Shown: positions 26,494 through 36,115, counted from the first letter of the stretch. The stretch is 64,000 bases of DNA from GCA-002727615 sp964442655 (GCA_964442655.1 CAYTZM010000001.1:62001-126000), one strand, 5' to 3'. Numbers and translations: made by a program. The notes: generated from the letters alone by a model not told the origin.

Positions 26494-26531
26494 AAAAATT
26501 CTGTAAAATACAGAATTTATTGGAGTTTAAA

Positions 26532-27578
26532 ATGTTGAAAGAAAATGTAGAAGGAAAATGGATAGATTGTTTTGAAAAAAGCTTTGTTTTAAGTGGGGTA
26601 AAAAAAGGTAATATTGTATCTATAATATCTGAGTCTCAGTCAAGACAAGTATTGATAGAATTATCGGAGCAAGCTTTATTAAGAATAGGTGCAAAACCAG
26701 TTCATTTTCGTGTTCCTACTCCAAAATTAAAGGATCTTATTCCTGTTAGGTCAACAGGATCATGTTATGCCTTTGAAGGATATGATGCAATTTTACCAGC
26801 CTTAAGTGCTTGTGATCTTGTAATTGATTGTACAGTGGAAGGAATGTTGCATTCAAAAGAATTGCAAACAATTATAAAGGGAGGTGGAAAGTTATTAATG
26901 ATTTCTAATGAACATCCAGAGGTATTGGAGAGATGTATGCCGGATGAAAGTATGCAACCAAATATTAATAAGAGTTTAGAATTATTAGCAGCCTCGAATA
27001 CAATGGAAGTTACCTCTAAAGCGGGCACAGATTTGACAGTTCAAATTTTAGATGCTCCTTCAAGAGCTGGAGCCGGGTATTTAACAGAAAAAGATAAAGT
27101 TGCTTATTGGCCTGCAGGTTTGGCATTATTTTTTCCATTATCAAAAACAGTTAATGGTCAAGTTGTTTTAGATGTGGGAGATGTAAATTTGACTTTTAAA
27201 AAATATATTGAATCTCAAGTGATTTTAACTATTAAAGATGACTTTGTTATATCCATTAAAGGAACTGGTGTGGATGCAGATTTAATGAGGTCATATTATG
27301 AAGGTTGGAAAGATAAAAATGCCTACGCTATATCTCATGTGGGATGGGGTTTAAATCCTAATGCAAGATGGGATGCATTAACTATGTATGATAAGCAACA
27401 AGTGAATTGTACTGAATTAAGAGCTTTTTCTGGAAATTTTTTAATTTCTACTGGTGCTAATGAATTTGCAAAACGTTATACTACTTGTCACTTTGATTTG
27501 CCAATGCGTAATTGTAATATTAAACTTGATAAACAGCTCATAATTGATTCTGGAAAGTTAGTAGGACCTTTGGCTTAA
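26532..27578 (+). CDS. NicX-like ring-cleaving dioxygenase (M29-fold, non-haem iron)
   Basis: 348 residues from ATG 26532, which has TTGGAG 6-7 bases upstream; the in-frame TTG at 26520 is part of that site. It resembles 2,5-dihydroxypyridine 5,6-dioxygenase NicX more than true M29 aminopeptidases: VLDVGDVNLTFKKY, YAISHVGWGLNPNARWD, LRAFSGNFLISTGANEF and TTCHFDLPMRNCNI. The iron ligands of Pseudomonas NicX (His265, His318, Asp320, as I recall) align with His269, His320 and Asp322 here. It should open a hydroxylated aromatic or pyridine ring with O2. The next gene starts inside its stop (TAATG), suggesting product hand-over to the hydrolase. Confidence 0.75.
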   Translation: MLKENVEGKWIDCFEKSFVLSGVKKGNIVSIISESQSRQVLIELSEQALLRIGAKPVHFRVPTPKLKDLIPVRSTGSCYAFEGYDAILPALSACDLVIDCTVEGMLHSKELQTIIKGGGKLLMISNEHPEVLERCMPDESMQPNINKSLELLAASNTMEVTSKAGTDLTVQILDAPSRAGAGYLTEKDKVAYWPAGLALFFPLSKTVNGQVVLDVGDVNLTFKKYIESQVILTIKDDFVISIKGTGVDADLMRSYYEGWKDKNAYAISHVGWGLNPNARWDALTMYDKQQVNCTELRAFSGNFLISTGANEFAKRYTTCHFDLPMRNCNIKLDKQLIIDSGKLVGPLA

Positions 27579-28405
27579 TGAAAACAGAAGCAAAGGACGG
27601 TTTGGTAGATGGTGCTCCGCGAATATTCTATAATGAAATAGGAGAAGGTCCCCCAGTCATATTTCTACATGGGATTGGTGGAAATAATTTAAATTGGATA
27701 GATCAGCAACAATATATTTCAGAAATTTTTACTACTATTTCTTGGGATGCAAGAGGTTATGGAAGATCCGATGATTATTCTGGTCCATTAAAGTTTAGTG
27801 ATTTTAGCGAAGATTTAATAAGACTTATTAATTACAAGAATATTCATAAGGCTCATTTTATTGGATTGTCAATGGGAGCTAGGATATTGATGGATTTTTT
27901 TTCAAAATATAAAGCTAGAGTTGCAACTTTAACTTTATGTGATTGTTTTTTTAAATATAAGGTTTTAAGTAAAGTTAAACAAAAGGAATTTATTGAACTT
28001 AGACAAAAACCATTAAAAGAAGGGAAAAAGATTGAAGAAATTGCTCCTAAATTAATAGATTCTTTGGTCGGTCCAAATTGTTCAGTTAAAGCAAAAGATA
28101 CAATATATAAAAGTTTTTTAAAAATACATATAGATTCATATTTAAAAACAATTTCAGAGACAGTAAAATACGATGCTAGCAGTTATTTGTCAGAATTTGA
28201 TGTTCCAACACAACTTATATACGGAGAATATGATAAATTAGCACCTGTAGCTATTGGTAGAGAAGCTAAAAATATTATTTTGAATTCTTCTTTACATATA
28301 ATAAAGAATGCTGGTCACTTAAGTAATATAGAACAACCAGAAGCATTTAATAAAATTATGAAAAATTTTCTTTTAAAACATAGAAACCTTGCAAAATTTA
28401 AATAG
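27578..28405 (+). CDS. Alpha/beta-fold hydrolase (NicD or enol-lactonase-like)
   Basis: 275 residues. The oxyanion region is FLHGIGGNNLNW, the nucleophile elbow GLSMGA with Ser at about residue 98, the acid Asp in YGEYDKLAP and the His in NAGHLSNIEQPEAF, so the catalytic triad is complete. The GxSMGAR elbow is like that of N-formylmaleamate deformylase NicD, and the gene is translationally coupled to a NicX-like dioxygenase, whose known product is a NicD substrate. A C-C bond hydrolase, enol-lactonase or amidase role is also possible. Confidence 0.75.
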   Translation: MKTEAKDGLVDGAPRIFYNEIGEGPPVIFLHGIGGNNLNWIDQQQYISEIFTTISWDARGYGRSDDYSGPLKFSDFSEDLIRLINYKNIHKAHFIGLSMGARILMDFFSKYKARVATLTLCDCFFKYKVLSKVKQKEFIELRQKPLKEGKKIEEIAPKLIDSLVGPNCSVKAKDTIYKSFLKIHIDSYLKTISETVKYDASSYLSEFDVPTQLIYGEYDKLAPVAIGREAKNIILNSSLHIIKNAGHLSNIEQPEAFNKIMKNFLLKHRNLAKFK

Positions 28406-28414
28406 AGAAAAAAT

Positions 28415-30052
28415 ATGGAAGAAGTAGAAGTAATTATTTCAGGAGGAGGTTCTGTAGGTTTGTCATTAGCTGCAGAATTAGGATGGAGAGGTATTAAATG
28501 TATGCTGGTAGAAAAATCATCAAGTTTAAATCCTCACCCTAGGGCTAATGCAGTTGCTAACAGAACGATGGAATACTATAGGAGGTGGGGAATTGATAAA
28601 CTTATTACAGATGCGGGAATACCTCCCGACCATCCTGCCGATTATTATTGGATATCGAGCTTACATGGAAAAGAATTGCACCGTATTTCTCTGCCACCTT
28701 TTAAAAAAATAAGAGAAATTAAAGATTCAGGTGGTTATGTAAAAGAAGAACATACATGGTCGCCATATTTAAAAACAATTACTGGGCAGAATGAAGTTGA
28801 AGAAGTGATTTTGAATTATATTTTTACTTTATCATCTGTAGAGATGAAATTTGATACTAGCTTAGATTCTTTTGTTCAAAACAAAGAAGATGTTCGTGGT
28901 TTAATTCGAAATATTAAGACAAATACTGTTACAGAAGTAAAGGCTAAATATTTAGTTGCCTGTGATGGAGGAAAATCTATGGTTAGAGAAAACCTTAATA
29001 TTAACTTAAGCGGAAGAGCTGATATGGCAAAATTTGTTTCAATTTATTTTAGAGCCCCAGATTTTATGAAATGTCATAAATTTGGAACAGCGAATATATA
29101 TTTTCCTTTACATAAAGATTATGCCGGTTTTTTACTTAATTGGGATGGGGGAACAACTTTTACCTATCATTTGATGTTACAAGATAGACAGTTATGGAAT
29201 GAAGTTGATCCTCAAACATCTATTGAAGCGGTTTTAGGAAAATCCACAAATATAGAAATAATTTCAGTTCAGCCTTGGATAGCTCACGCCTTAGTTGCAG
29301 ATAAATATCATAATAACCGCGTTATTCTTGCTGGTGATGCTGCTCATTTATTTACTCCTACTGGAGGGTTTGGTATGAATACCGGAGTTTCAGATGCTAT
29401 AGATATAGCGTGGAAAATCCAAGCAATGCTTGAAGGTTGGGGCGGAAAGTATCTAATAGATAGTTATTTTAAAGAACGTCATGCAATAGGAATAAGAAAT
29501 ACTAAAGAGGCTGCTGATTGTTTTGACCAATTATATTCGGTAATGCAATATGGAGACATACTTGATGAAGATTCCAATGAAGCTATTACATTAAGAGAAG
29601 AGTTAAGTAGTAATTTAAAAGAACAAGATAAGTTAATTGCATCTTCGGGTACTTTATTAGGATATAGGTACAATAATTCACCAATTATTATTCCGGATGG
29701 TACGGATGAAACATTAGATAGCCCTAGAAAATATATACCTACTGCGAGGCCTGGACATCGAGCACCTCACATATGGCTGGAGGAAGGTGTATCAATTTAT
29801 GATAAGTTTGATAAAAATTTTACTTTATTACTTTTTAATAAAGATAAAAATGAAGCAGATATTTTTTTACAGCAAGCAAAAAAAGTAAATTTTCCAGTGA
29901 AAGTATTGCATATTGCGGATGAAGATGCTTTTAAATTATATAATGCTCAATTAGTTTTAGTTAGACCTGATCTCATGATTGCCTGGAGAAGTAATAATTA
30001 TCCCAATGATATTGCAAGTATTATTGATACGGTTAGAGGTGCAATTAAATAA
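28415..30052 (+). CDS. FAD-dependent aromatic-ring monooxygenase (PheA/TfdB/MhpA-like)
   Basis: 545 residues. FAD site VEVIISGGGSVGLSLAAELGWRGIKCMLVEK, the DG motif YLVACDGGKSMVRENL, and the GD motif VILAGDAAHLFTPTGGFGMNTGVSDAIDIAWK are those of group A flavoprotein hydroxylases. The ~150-residue C-terminal thioredoxin-like extension (to residue 545) matches the phenol hydroxylase/TfdB/MhpA branch and not the ~390-residue p-hydroxybenzoate hydroxylases. It hydroxylates an activated aromatic ring with NAD(P)H and O2. It follows the hydrolase by 9 bases, and would prepare a ring for the NicX-like dioxygenase. Confidence 0.85.
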   Translation: MEEVEVIISGGGSVGLSLAAELGWRGIKCMLVEKSSSLNPHPRANAVANRTMEYYRRWGIDKLITDAGIPPDHPADYYWISSLHGKELHRISLPPFKKIREIKDSGGYVKEEHTWSPYLKTITGQNEVEEVILNYIFTLSSVEMKFDTSLDSFVQNKEDVRGLIRNIKTNTVTEVKAKYLVACDGGKSMVRENLNINLSGRADMAKFVSIYFRAPDFMKCHKFGTANIYFPLHKDYAGFLLNWDGGTTFTYHLMLQDRQLWNEVDPQTSIEAVLGKSTNIEIISVQPWIAHALVADKYHNNRVILAGDAAHLFTPTGGFGMNTGVSDAIDIAWKIQAMLEGWGGKYLIDSYFKERHAIGIRNTKEAADCFDQLYSVMQYGDILDEDSNEAITLREELSSNLKEQDKLIASSGTLLGYRYNNSPIIIPDGTDETLDSPRKYIPTARPGHRAPHIWLEEGVSIYDKFDKNFTLLLFNKDKNEADIFLQQAKKVNFPVKVLHIADEDAFKLYNAQLVLVRPDLMIAWRSNNYPNDIASIIDTVRGAIK

Positions 30053-30104
30053 GTTTTTATTAATATTTTAAGCTTAAATATTTTAAGCTTGAAATAAATT
30101 ATTA

Positions 30105-30116
30105 TTTGTCTACAAT
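30105..30116. promoter_or_regulatory. Candidate MarR operator, copy 2
   Basis: TTTGTCTACAAT is the exact reverse complement of the site at 23769-23780; the shared core is TTGTCTACAA. It sits 35 bases before the ATG at 30152, in the only sizeable gap inside the catabolic cluster. Just upstream, AATATTTTAAGCTT occurs twice in near succession (30063-30090), which may include promoter elements. Confidence 0.5.
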
Positions 30117-30151
30117 AATTATATGTTTATTAATTTTGAAGATAATTAAAG

Positions 30152-32452
30152 ATGAAAATTGCTTGTATTGGAGGAGGTCCTGGAGGTTTATATTTTGCAA
30201 TTTCATATAAATTGCAAAATCCTAATGGAGAAATAATTGTTATAGAAAGGAATAAGCCTTCAGATACTTTTGGTTGGGGTGTTGTATTATCTGATGAAAC
30301 ATTGGAAAATTTGCATAATAATGACAAAATAAGTGCAGACAAAATTAGATCAAACTTTGCTTACTGGGATGATATAGCATTACATTTTAAAGGGCAGAAG
30401 CTTAAATCTACAGGCCATGGTTTTTGTGGAATCGGAAGAAAATCATTATTAATGATTTTACAAGAACGAGCTATTGAATTAGGCGTGGTATTAAAATTTC
30501 AATCAGAAGTAAAATCTATTTCTGAATATGCAAAAAAATATGATATTGTTGTAGCTTCAGATGGTTTAAATTCTAAAACACGTGAAGAATATAAAAACAT
30601 ATTTAAACCCGATATAGATATAAGACAATGTCAATTCATTTGGTTAGGAACGAAACAGAAGTTTGATGATGCGTTTACTTTTATATTTGAAGAAACCGAA
30701 TATGGATGGGTATGGGCTCATGCCTATCAATTTGATTCAGATACAGCAACTTTTATAATAGAGTGTAACCAAAGTACATTTGATGCTTTTGGTTTTGGTA
30801 AGCTTTCTCAAGATGAAAGTGTTGCTATATGTCAGAAAATATTTAAAAAATATTTAGATGGACATTCTTTAATGACGAATGCAAATCATATTAGAGGTTC
30901 TGCTTGGATTAAATTTCCAAGGATTTTATGTGAAAAATGGAGTTATAATAATATTGTTTTATTGGGTGATGCTTCAGCTACGGCACATTTTTCAATTGGG
31001 TCAGGAACAAAATTAGCGTTAGAAAGCGCTATTGTTCTTGCTAATAATATAATTTTAGAAAAAGATTATAAAACAGCTTTTAAAAAATATGAGGAAAGTA
31101 GAAAGTTAGAAGTATTAAGGTTGCAATCTGCAGCTAGGAATTCTGTAGAATGGTTTGAAGATGTTGATAGGTATTTAAGGCTTGATCCAATACAATTAAA
31201 ATATTCTTTATTAACAAGATCCCAGAGAATTAGTCATGAAAATTTGAGAGAACGAGATTCAAATTGGTTAAATAATGCAGAAAAATGGTTTCAAAATAAT
31301 TCAGGATTAAATAATAATGAAAAAGTAAGAGCTCCAATGTTTACTCCTTTTAAAATAAGAGGTTTAGAACTAAAAAATAGAGTTGTAGTATCCCCTATGG
31401 CTCAATATAAAGCAGTAAAAGGTTCTCCTACAGACTGGCATTTTGTACATTATGGAGAAAGGGCAAAAGGTGGAGCAGCACTTGTTTATACTGAGATGAC
31501 CTGTGTCTCAGCAGATGGTAGAATTAGTACTGGATGTCCCGGATTATATTCAGCTGAACATGAATTAGCTTGGAAGAGAATAGTTGATTTTATTCATTTG
31601 GAAACAAAAGCTAAGATATGTTGTCAAATTGGTCACGCTGGAAGAAAAGGTTCAACTCAATTAGGTTGGGAGATAATGGATGCTCCCTTAAAAGAAGGAA
31701 ATTGGCCAGTTATCTCTGCTTCACCCATTCCATGGTCAAAAAATAATGCTATCCCAATTGAAATAGATGAAAATCAAATGGATAAAGTTTTAAAACAATT
31801 TATAGATTCCACTAAAATGGCTAATAAAGCAGGTTTTGATATGATTGAGTTACATGCAGCACATGGTTATCTTATATCATCGTTTATTTCACCTAAATCA
31901 AACATTAGAAAAGATAAATATGGAGGGTCTTTAATAAACCGTATGCGTTATCCTTTGAGAGTAGCTAAAGAAATGCGACTTAATTGGCCGGTTGAAAAGC
32001 CTATGGCTGTAAGGATTTCAGCAAATGACTGGATAGGAGAAAAAGGTGTTACCCCAGAAGAGTCTGTTGAAATAGCAAAAATGTTTGAAAATGTCGGAAT
32101 AGATATTATAGATGTTTCAGCAGGCCAGACTTCTGTGGAAGCAGAGCCTGTTTATGGAAGAATGTTTCAAACGCCTTTTTCTGATAGAATTCGTAATGAA
32201 ACAGGCATAAAAACTATGGCAGTTGGTAATATTTATGAAGCAGATCATGTAAATTCTATATTAATGGCTGGAAGAGCTGATTTAGTTTGTTTAGCTCGCC
32301 CACATTTATCTAATCCATATTGGACACTTCATACAGCATCTAAAATTGGAGATAGAAATGAAAATTGGCCAAAACCTTATGAGGCAGGTAGAGACCAAAT
32401 GTGGAGACTTGATGATCGAGATAGTGAATTAGAAAAAAAGGATAAATTATGA
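30152..32452 (+). CDS. Fused FAD monooxygenase/Old Yellow Enzyme (2-aminobenzoyl-CoA or salicylyl-CoA type)
   Basis: 766 residues in two domains. Residues 1 to ~380 are a flavin hydroxylase: IACIGGGPGGLYFAIS, ERNKPSDTFGWGVVLSD, VASDGLNSKTRE, VLLGDASATAHFSIGSGTKLALE. Residues ~395-760 are an Old Yellow Enzyme barrel: MFTPFKIRGLELKNRVVVSPM, GYLISSFISPKSNIRKDKYGGS, RISANDW and DLVCLARPHL. This fusion is known in 2-aminobenzoyl-CoA monooxygenase/reductase of Azoarcus and in proteins named salicylyl-CoA 5-hydroxylase. It would hydroxylate and reduce an aromatic acyl-CoA, dearomatising it. The CoA ligase at 34493 supports a CoA-thioester substrate. Confidence 0.85.
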   Translation: MKIACIGGGPGGLYFAISYKLQNPNGEIIVIERNKPSDTFGWGVVLSDETLENLHNNDKISADKIRSNFAYWDDIALHFKGQKLKSTGHGFCGIGRKSLLMILQERAIELGVVLKFQSEVKSISEYAKKYDIVVASDGLNSKTREEYKNIFKPDIDIRQCQFIWLGTKQKFDDAFTFIFEETEYGWVWAHAYQFDSDTATFIIECNQSTFDAFGFGKLSQDESVAICQKIFKKYLDGHSLMTNANHIRGSAWIKFPRILCEKWSYNNIVLLGDASATAHFSIGSGTKLALESAIVLANNIILEKDYKTAFKKYEESRKLEVLRLQSAARNSVEWFEDVDRYLRLDPIQLKYSLLTRSQRISHENLRERDSNWLNNAEKWFQNNSGLNNNEKVRAPMFTPFKIRGLELKNRVVVSPMAQYKAVKGSPTDWHFVHYGERAKGGAALVYTEMTCVSADGRISTGCPGLYSAEHELAWKRIVDFIHLETKAKICCQIGHAGRKGSTQLGWEIMDAPLKEGNWPVISASPIPWSKNNAIPIEIDENQMDKVLKQFIDSTKMANKAGFDMIELHAAHGYLISSFISPKSNIRKDKYGGSLINRMRYPLRVAKEMRLNWPVEKPMAVRISANDWIGEKGVTPEESVEIAKMFENVGIDIIDVSAGQTSVEAEPVYGRMFQTPFSDRIRNETGIKTMAVGNIYEADHVNSILMAGRADLVCLARPHLSNPYWTLHTASKIGDRNENWPKPYEAGRDQMWRLDDRDSELEKKDKL

Positions 32453-33204
32453 ATGCTAATAAACATGCAGTAGTTACTGGAGGAGGAACAGGAGTTGGAG
32501 AATCTATAGCTTTAAAATTATCGAATAGTTGTTCAAAAGTAACAATTTTAGGAAGAAGAGAAGAAGTTTTAAAAACTGTTTCAGAAAAGAAAGATAACAT
32601 TAATTATAGAATTTGTGATGTATCTAAATATGATGAAGTAGAAGGGTGTTATAGTGATATTAGAAAACAATATGGAAATATAAGTATTGTTGTAGCCAAT
32701 GCAGGAATTGCTAAAAGTAAACCTTTTAATAAAATGGCAGTTGAGGATATTACTTCTCTAATAGATGTAAATTTAGTTGGTGTATTTAATTCATTTAAAC
32801 TTGCACTAGAGGATATGAAAAATTTTGGTTGGGGACGAATGATAGCAATTTCTTCTACTGCTGGGTTAAAAGGATATAGTTATGTTTCTTCCTATTGTGC
32901 ATCAAAACATGCTGTAATAGGCTTGATAAGGTCTTTATCTCTTGAATTAGCTAAGGAAGGAATAACTGTTAATGCCGTATGCCCTTCTTATGTAGATACT
33001 CCTATGACGGATCGTACCATTAAAAATATTACGCAATTAACAAAATTGAGTGCTGAAGAAGCTTTTAAACAATTAGTAGAATCAAATCCACAAAAGAGGT
33101 TAATACAACCTATAGAAATAGCTGAGACTATAGATTGGTTATGTAATAACTATTCAAATTCTATTAATGGTCAAAGTATATCTATCTCTGGAGGTGAAAT
33201 ATGA
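32449..33204 (+). CDS. Short-chain dehydrogenase/reductase
   Basis: 251 residues, classical SDR. The cofactor motif is VTGGGTGVGESIA (TGxxxGxG), then NAG in VVANAGIAKSK, the catalytic Ser in ISSTAG and YxxxK in YCASKHA, with SGGEI at the end. It probably acts on a 3-hydroxyacyl-CoA or cyclic alcohol formed from the dearomatised CoA ester. It overlaps the upstream fusion gene and the downstream MarR gene by ATGA. Confidence 0.88.
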   Translation: MNANKHAVVTGGGTGVGESIALKLSNSCSKVTILGRREEVLKTVSEKKDNINYRICDVSKYDEVEGCYSDIRKQYGNISIVVANAGIAKSKPFNKMAVEDITSLIDVNLVGVFNSFKLALEDMKNFGWGRMIAISSTAGLKGYSYVSSYCASKHAVIGLIRSLSLELAKEGITVNAVCPSYVDTPMTDRTIKNITQLTKLSAEEAFKQLVESNPQKRLIQPIEIAETIDWLCNNYSNSINGQSISISGGEI

Positions 33205-33665
33205 AACAAATAATTAAAAAAAATAACTCTAAAGTTTCAAAAGCAAAACTTCGGTCATGGTTAAAAATTTTAAAAACTTCTAATTTTATTGAGAAAAAAA
33301 TTAGAGAAAATTTGCGTAAGCAACATAATACTACGTTGCCAAGGTTTGATGTTATGTCAGCATTATATCGTGCAGAAAAAGCTTTAAAAATGAATGAAAT
33401 TTCTGGTGTTTTGAAGGTATCCAATGGAAATATAACAGGAATAATTGATAGATTGGTTAAGGATGGTCACGTTTTAAGAGTTTCAGAAAAAGGTGATAGA
33501 AGGTCTAATTTAGTGAGTTTAACAAAAAAAGGTAGAGTTCAGTTTGAATTATATGCAACGGATCATGAATTGTGGACAAATATGATTTTAGGCAGATTAT
33601 CTGAAAAAGAAGCTGATACTTTATCAGGTTTACTGGATAAAATATCTAAGAAGGAGAATAATTAA
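33201..33665 (+). CDS. MarR-family transcriptional regulator
   Basis: 154 residues. The winged helix is visible in LPRFDVMSALYRAEKALKMNEISGVLKVSNGNITGIIDRLVKDGHVLRVSEKGDRRSNLVSLTKKG, with the wing residues DRRS conserved. MarR proteins in aromatic degradation clusters commonly repress them until an aromatic CoA ester or acid binds. The two TTGTnnACAA sites at 23769 and 30105 are its likely targets (inference). It is encoded inside the operon it would control, giving autoregulation. Confidence 0.9.
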   Translation: MKQIIKKNNSKVSKAKLRSWLKILKTSNFIEKKIRENLRKQHNTTLPRFDVMSALYRAEKALKMNEISGVLKVSNGNITGIIDRLVKDGHVLRVSEKGDRRSNLVSLTKKGRVQFELYATDHELWTNMILGRLSEKEADTLSGLLDKISKKENN

Positions 33666-34474
33666 TGAATATGGTTAACTATAAAGCAAAGCATTTTAAT
33701 TTTAATGTGTCTGAAGGTGTTGCAACGATTTCATTAACAGGAGCAGACCAAAAAAATCCTTTAACATTTAAAAGTTATGCAGAGTTAAGAGATGTATTCC
33801 GAGATATCGTTTATTGTGATGATATTCATGTAGTAGTATTTGGTTCTAATGCGGGTAACTTTTGTTCAGGAGGAAATGTAAATGACATTATTGGCCCTCT
33901 TGTAAAAATGAATATGAAAGAATTATTGAATTTTACGCGTATGACAGGTGATGTTGTAAAATCTATGATAAATTGTAAAAAACCTATCATAGCCTCTATT
34001 GACGGTATTTGTGTGGGTGCGGGTGCAATTTTAGCTATGGCTTCAGATATTAGAATTGCAACTAATAAAGCTAAAACAGCTTTTTTATTTAATAAAGTGG
34101 GACTTGCAGGTTGTGATATGGGAGCATGTGGAATTTTACCTAGATTAATTGGGCAAGGAAGGGCAGCAGAATTATTATATACAGGAAGAATAATGACAGT
34201 AGATGAGGGAGAGGCATGGGGATTTTATAATAAAGTTGTTTCTCCTGAACTTTTAGATGAAACGGTTAATATTTTGGCGCAGCAAATAGTAAATGGTCCT
34301 GCATTAGGTAATATGATGACAAAAACTATGCTTGCCCAGGAATGGTCAATGTCTATAGAACAAATTATAGAATCTGAGGCTCAGGCTCAAGCAATATGTA
34401 TGCAAACAGGAGATTTTAAAAGAGCATATGAAGCATTTATTATAAAACAGAAACCAAAATTTGAAGGTAATTAG
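33665..34474 (+). CDS. Enoyl-CoA hydratase/isomerase family protein
   Basis: 269 residues, crotonase fold. The oxyanion-hole segments are NFCSGGNVNDIIG and ASIDGICVGAGAILAMASDIRIA; GLAGCDMGACGILPRLIGQGRAAELLYTGRIM corresponds to the catalytic region, where the hydratase Glu is not clearly at its usual place. It may hydrate, isomerise or open the ring of a cyclic CoA thioester. It starts within the MarR stop (TAATG). An in-frame ATG at 33671 is an alternative start. Confidence 0.87.
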   Translation: MNMVNYKAKHFNFNVSEGVATISLTGADQKNPLTFKSYAELRDVFRDIVYCDDIHVVVFGSNAGNFCSGGNVNDIIGPLVKMNMKELLNFTRMTGDVVKSMINCKKPIIASIDGICVGAGAILAMASDIRIATNKAKTAFLFNKVGLAGCDMGACGILPRLIGQGRAAELLYTGRIMTVDEGEAWGFYNKVVSPELLDETVNILAQQIVNGPALGNMMTKTMLAQEWSMSIEQIIESEAQAQAICMQTGDFKRAYEAFIIKQKPKFEGN

Positions 34475-34492
34475 TTTACAGAAAGGTTTAGG

Positions 34493-36115
34493 ATGTTAGG
34501 TCCCACTGCACATATAGATACATTTTCTCGTGATAATTTGCCTGCAGAATTATTACAGCCAGAATTTTTGTTAGAGAAATATTCTTATCCTGATTATTTA
34601 AATGTTTCTCAGCAATTAACAGATAGTATGGTTGAAAAAGGTTTTGGAGATCATGTAGCACTTATAGGAAATGGGAGAAGAAGAACTTATAAAGAATTAA
34701 CTGATTGGACAAATAGATTGGCCAATGCTTTGATTGATAATTATAATCTTAAGCCAGGAAATAGAGTTTTAATAAGATCAGCTAATAATCCTGCTATGGT
34801 GGCTTGCTGGCTAGCTGCAACTAAGGCCGGTGCAGTAGTTGTAAATACTATGCCTATGTTGAGATCTGGTGAATTAGATAAAATTATAGATAAGGCAGAA
34901 ATTACTCATGCTATGTGTGATAGTAGATTATTAAAAGATTTAGAACAATCTTTTGAAAAAAGTAATTATTTAAAATATTTAATAGCTTTTGATGGCACAG
35001 CAAATCATAGTAGTGAATTGGATGAAATAGCTTTGGAACAGTCTGTTAAATTTAAATCTGTGCAGACAGGGAGTGATGATGTCGCATTATTAGGTTTTAC
35101 TTCTGGTACTACTGGGGAACCAAAAGCTACAATGCACTTTCATCGAGATTTAATGATAATAGCTGATGGATATGCTAAAGAAATTTTAAAGGTTAGTGAT
35201 AAAGATGTTTTTGTTGGTTCTCCTCCATTGGCTTTTACATTTGGGTTAGGAGGTTTGGCAATTTTCCCTTTGAGGTTTGGAGCTACCGCAACATTATTAG
35301 AAGATGCTTCTCCTCCAAATATGATTGAAATAATTCAAAAATATAAAGCTACAGTTTGTTTTACTGCTCCAACAGCTTATAATTTTATGCTTTCGGCTAT
35401 GGAGGAAGGTGTAGATTTGTCCTCACTTAGAGCGGCTGTTTCTGCAGGGGAAACTTTACCAGCTCCGGTATATAAAGAATGGTTAAAAAAGACAGGCAAA
35501 CCAATGTTAGATGGAATAGGTGCTACAGAATTATTACACATTTTTATTTCTAATAGATTTGATGATCATAATGAAAGTTGCACAGGTAAACCTGTAAAAG
35601 GTTATGAGGCAAAAATAGTAGATCAAGATATGAAAGAAGTAGCTAGAGGAAAAGTTGGAAGATTAGCAGTAAAAGGCCCGACTGGATGTCGTTATTTAGC
35701 AGATAAAAGACAATCTGAATATGTTATAGAAGGTTGGAATATTACTGGTGATAGTTTTTATCAAGATAGTAAAGGTTATTTCTATTTTGCAGCAAGAAAT
35801 GATGATATGATAATTTCTTCTGGATATAATATTGCTGGACCTGAAGTAGAGTCAGCCTTAATGTCGCATTCTTCAGTTTTTGAATGCGCCGTTATAGGAG
35901 TTCCTGAAGGAAAAAGAGGTTCTATAGTTCGGGCTTATGTGGTCTTAAAGGAAGAATTTAAAGATGATGATAAAATAACAAAAATTCTTCAAGATCATGT
36001 AAAAAACACAATTGCTCCATATAAATATCCAAGGTCTATAATTTTTGTAGATGCTTTACCAAAAACTAAAACAGGAAAAATTCAACGTTATAAATTGCGA
36101 GAAGGTAATGTTTAA
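34493..36115 (+). CDS. Benzoate/2-aminobenzoate-CoA ligase family protein
   Basis: 540 residues, ANL adenylate-forming enzyme. The P-loop is GFTSGTTGEPKATMHFHRD, with motifs GIGATELLHIF and the hinge AARNDDMIISSGYNIAGPEVE and catalytic lysine in PKTKTGKIQRYKL. The N-terminus PTAHIDTFSRDNLPAELLQPEFL is like proteins named 2-aminobenzoate-CoA ligase. It should activate an aromatic acid with ATP and CoA for the fused monooxygenase/reductase. Anthranilate or salicylate are candidate substrates by context only. Confidence 0.85.
   Translation: MLGPTAHIDTFSRDNLPAELLQPEFLLEKYSYPDYLNVSQQLTDSMVEKGFGDHVALIGNGRRRTYKELTDWTNRLANALIDNYNLKPGNRVLIRSANNPAMVACWLAATKAGAVVVNTMPMLRSGELDKIIDKAEITHAMCDSRLLKDLEQSFEKSNYLKYLIAFDGTANHSSELDEIALEQSVKFKSVQTGSDDVALLGFTSGTTGEPKATMHFHRDLMIIADGYAKEILKVSDKDVFVGSPPLAFTFGLGGLAIFPLRFGATATLLEDASPPNMIEIIQKYKATVCFTAPTAYNFMLSAMEEGVDLSSLRAAVSAGETLPAPVYKEWLKKTGKPMLDGIGATELLHIFISNRFDDHNESCTGKPVKGYEAKIVDQDMKEVARGKVGRLAVKGPTGCRYLADKRQSEYVIEGWNITGDSFYQDSKGYFYFAARNDDMIISSGYNIAGPEVESALMSHSSVFECAVIGVPEGKRGSIVRAYVVLKEEFKDDDKITKILQDHVKNTIAPYKYPRSIIFVDALPKTKTGKIQRYKLREGNV

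Noticed and set aside
26532..27578. Leucyl aminopeptidase (M29)
   Set aside because: The conserved residues fit NicX-type ring-cleaving dioxygenases and the neighbours are aromatic catabolic genes.
36051..36107. Longer RidA N-terminus
   Set aside because: The extension lies inside the CoA ligase coding sequence and lacks family similarity; ATG 36108 begins the RidA domain.
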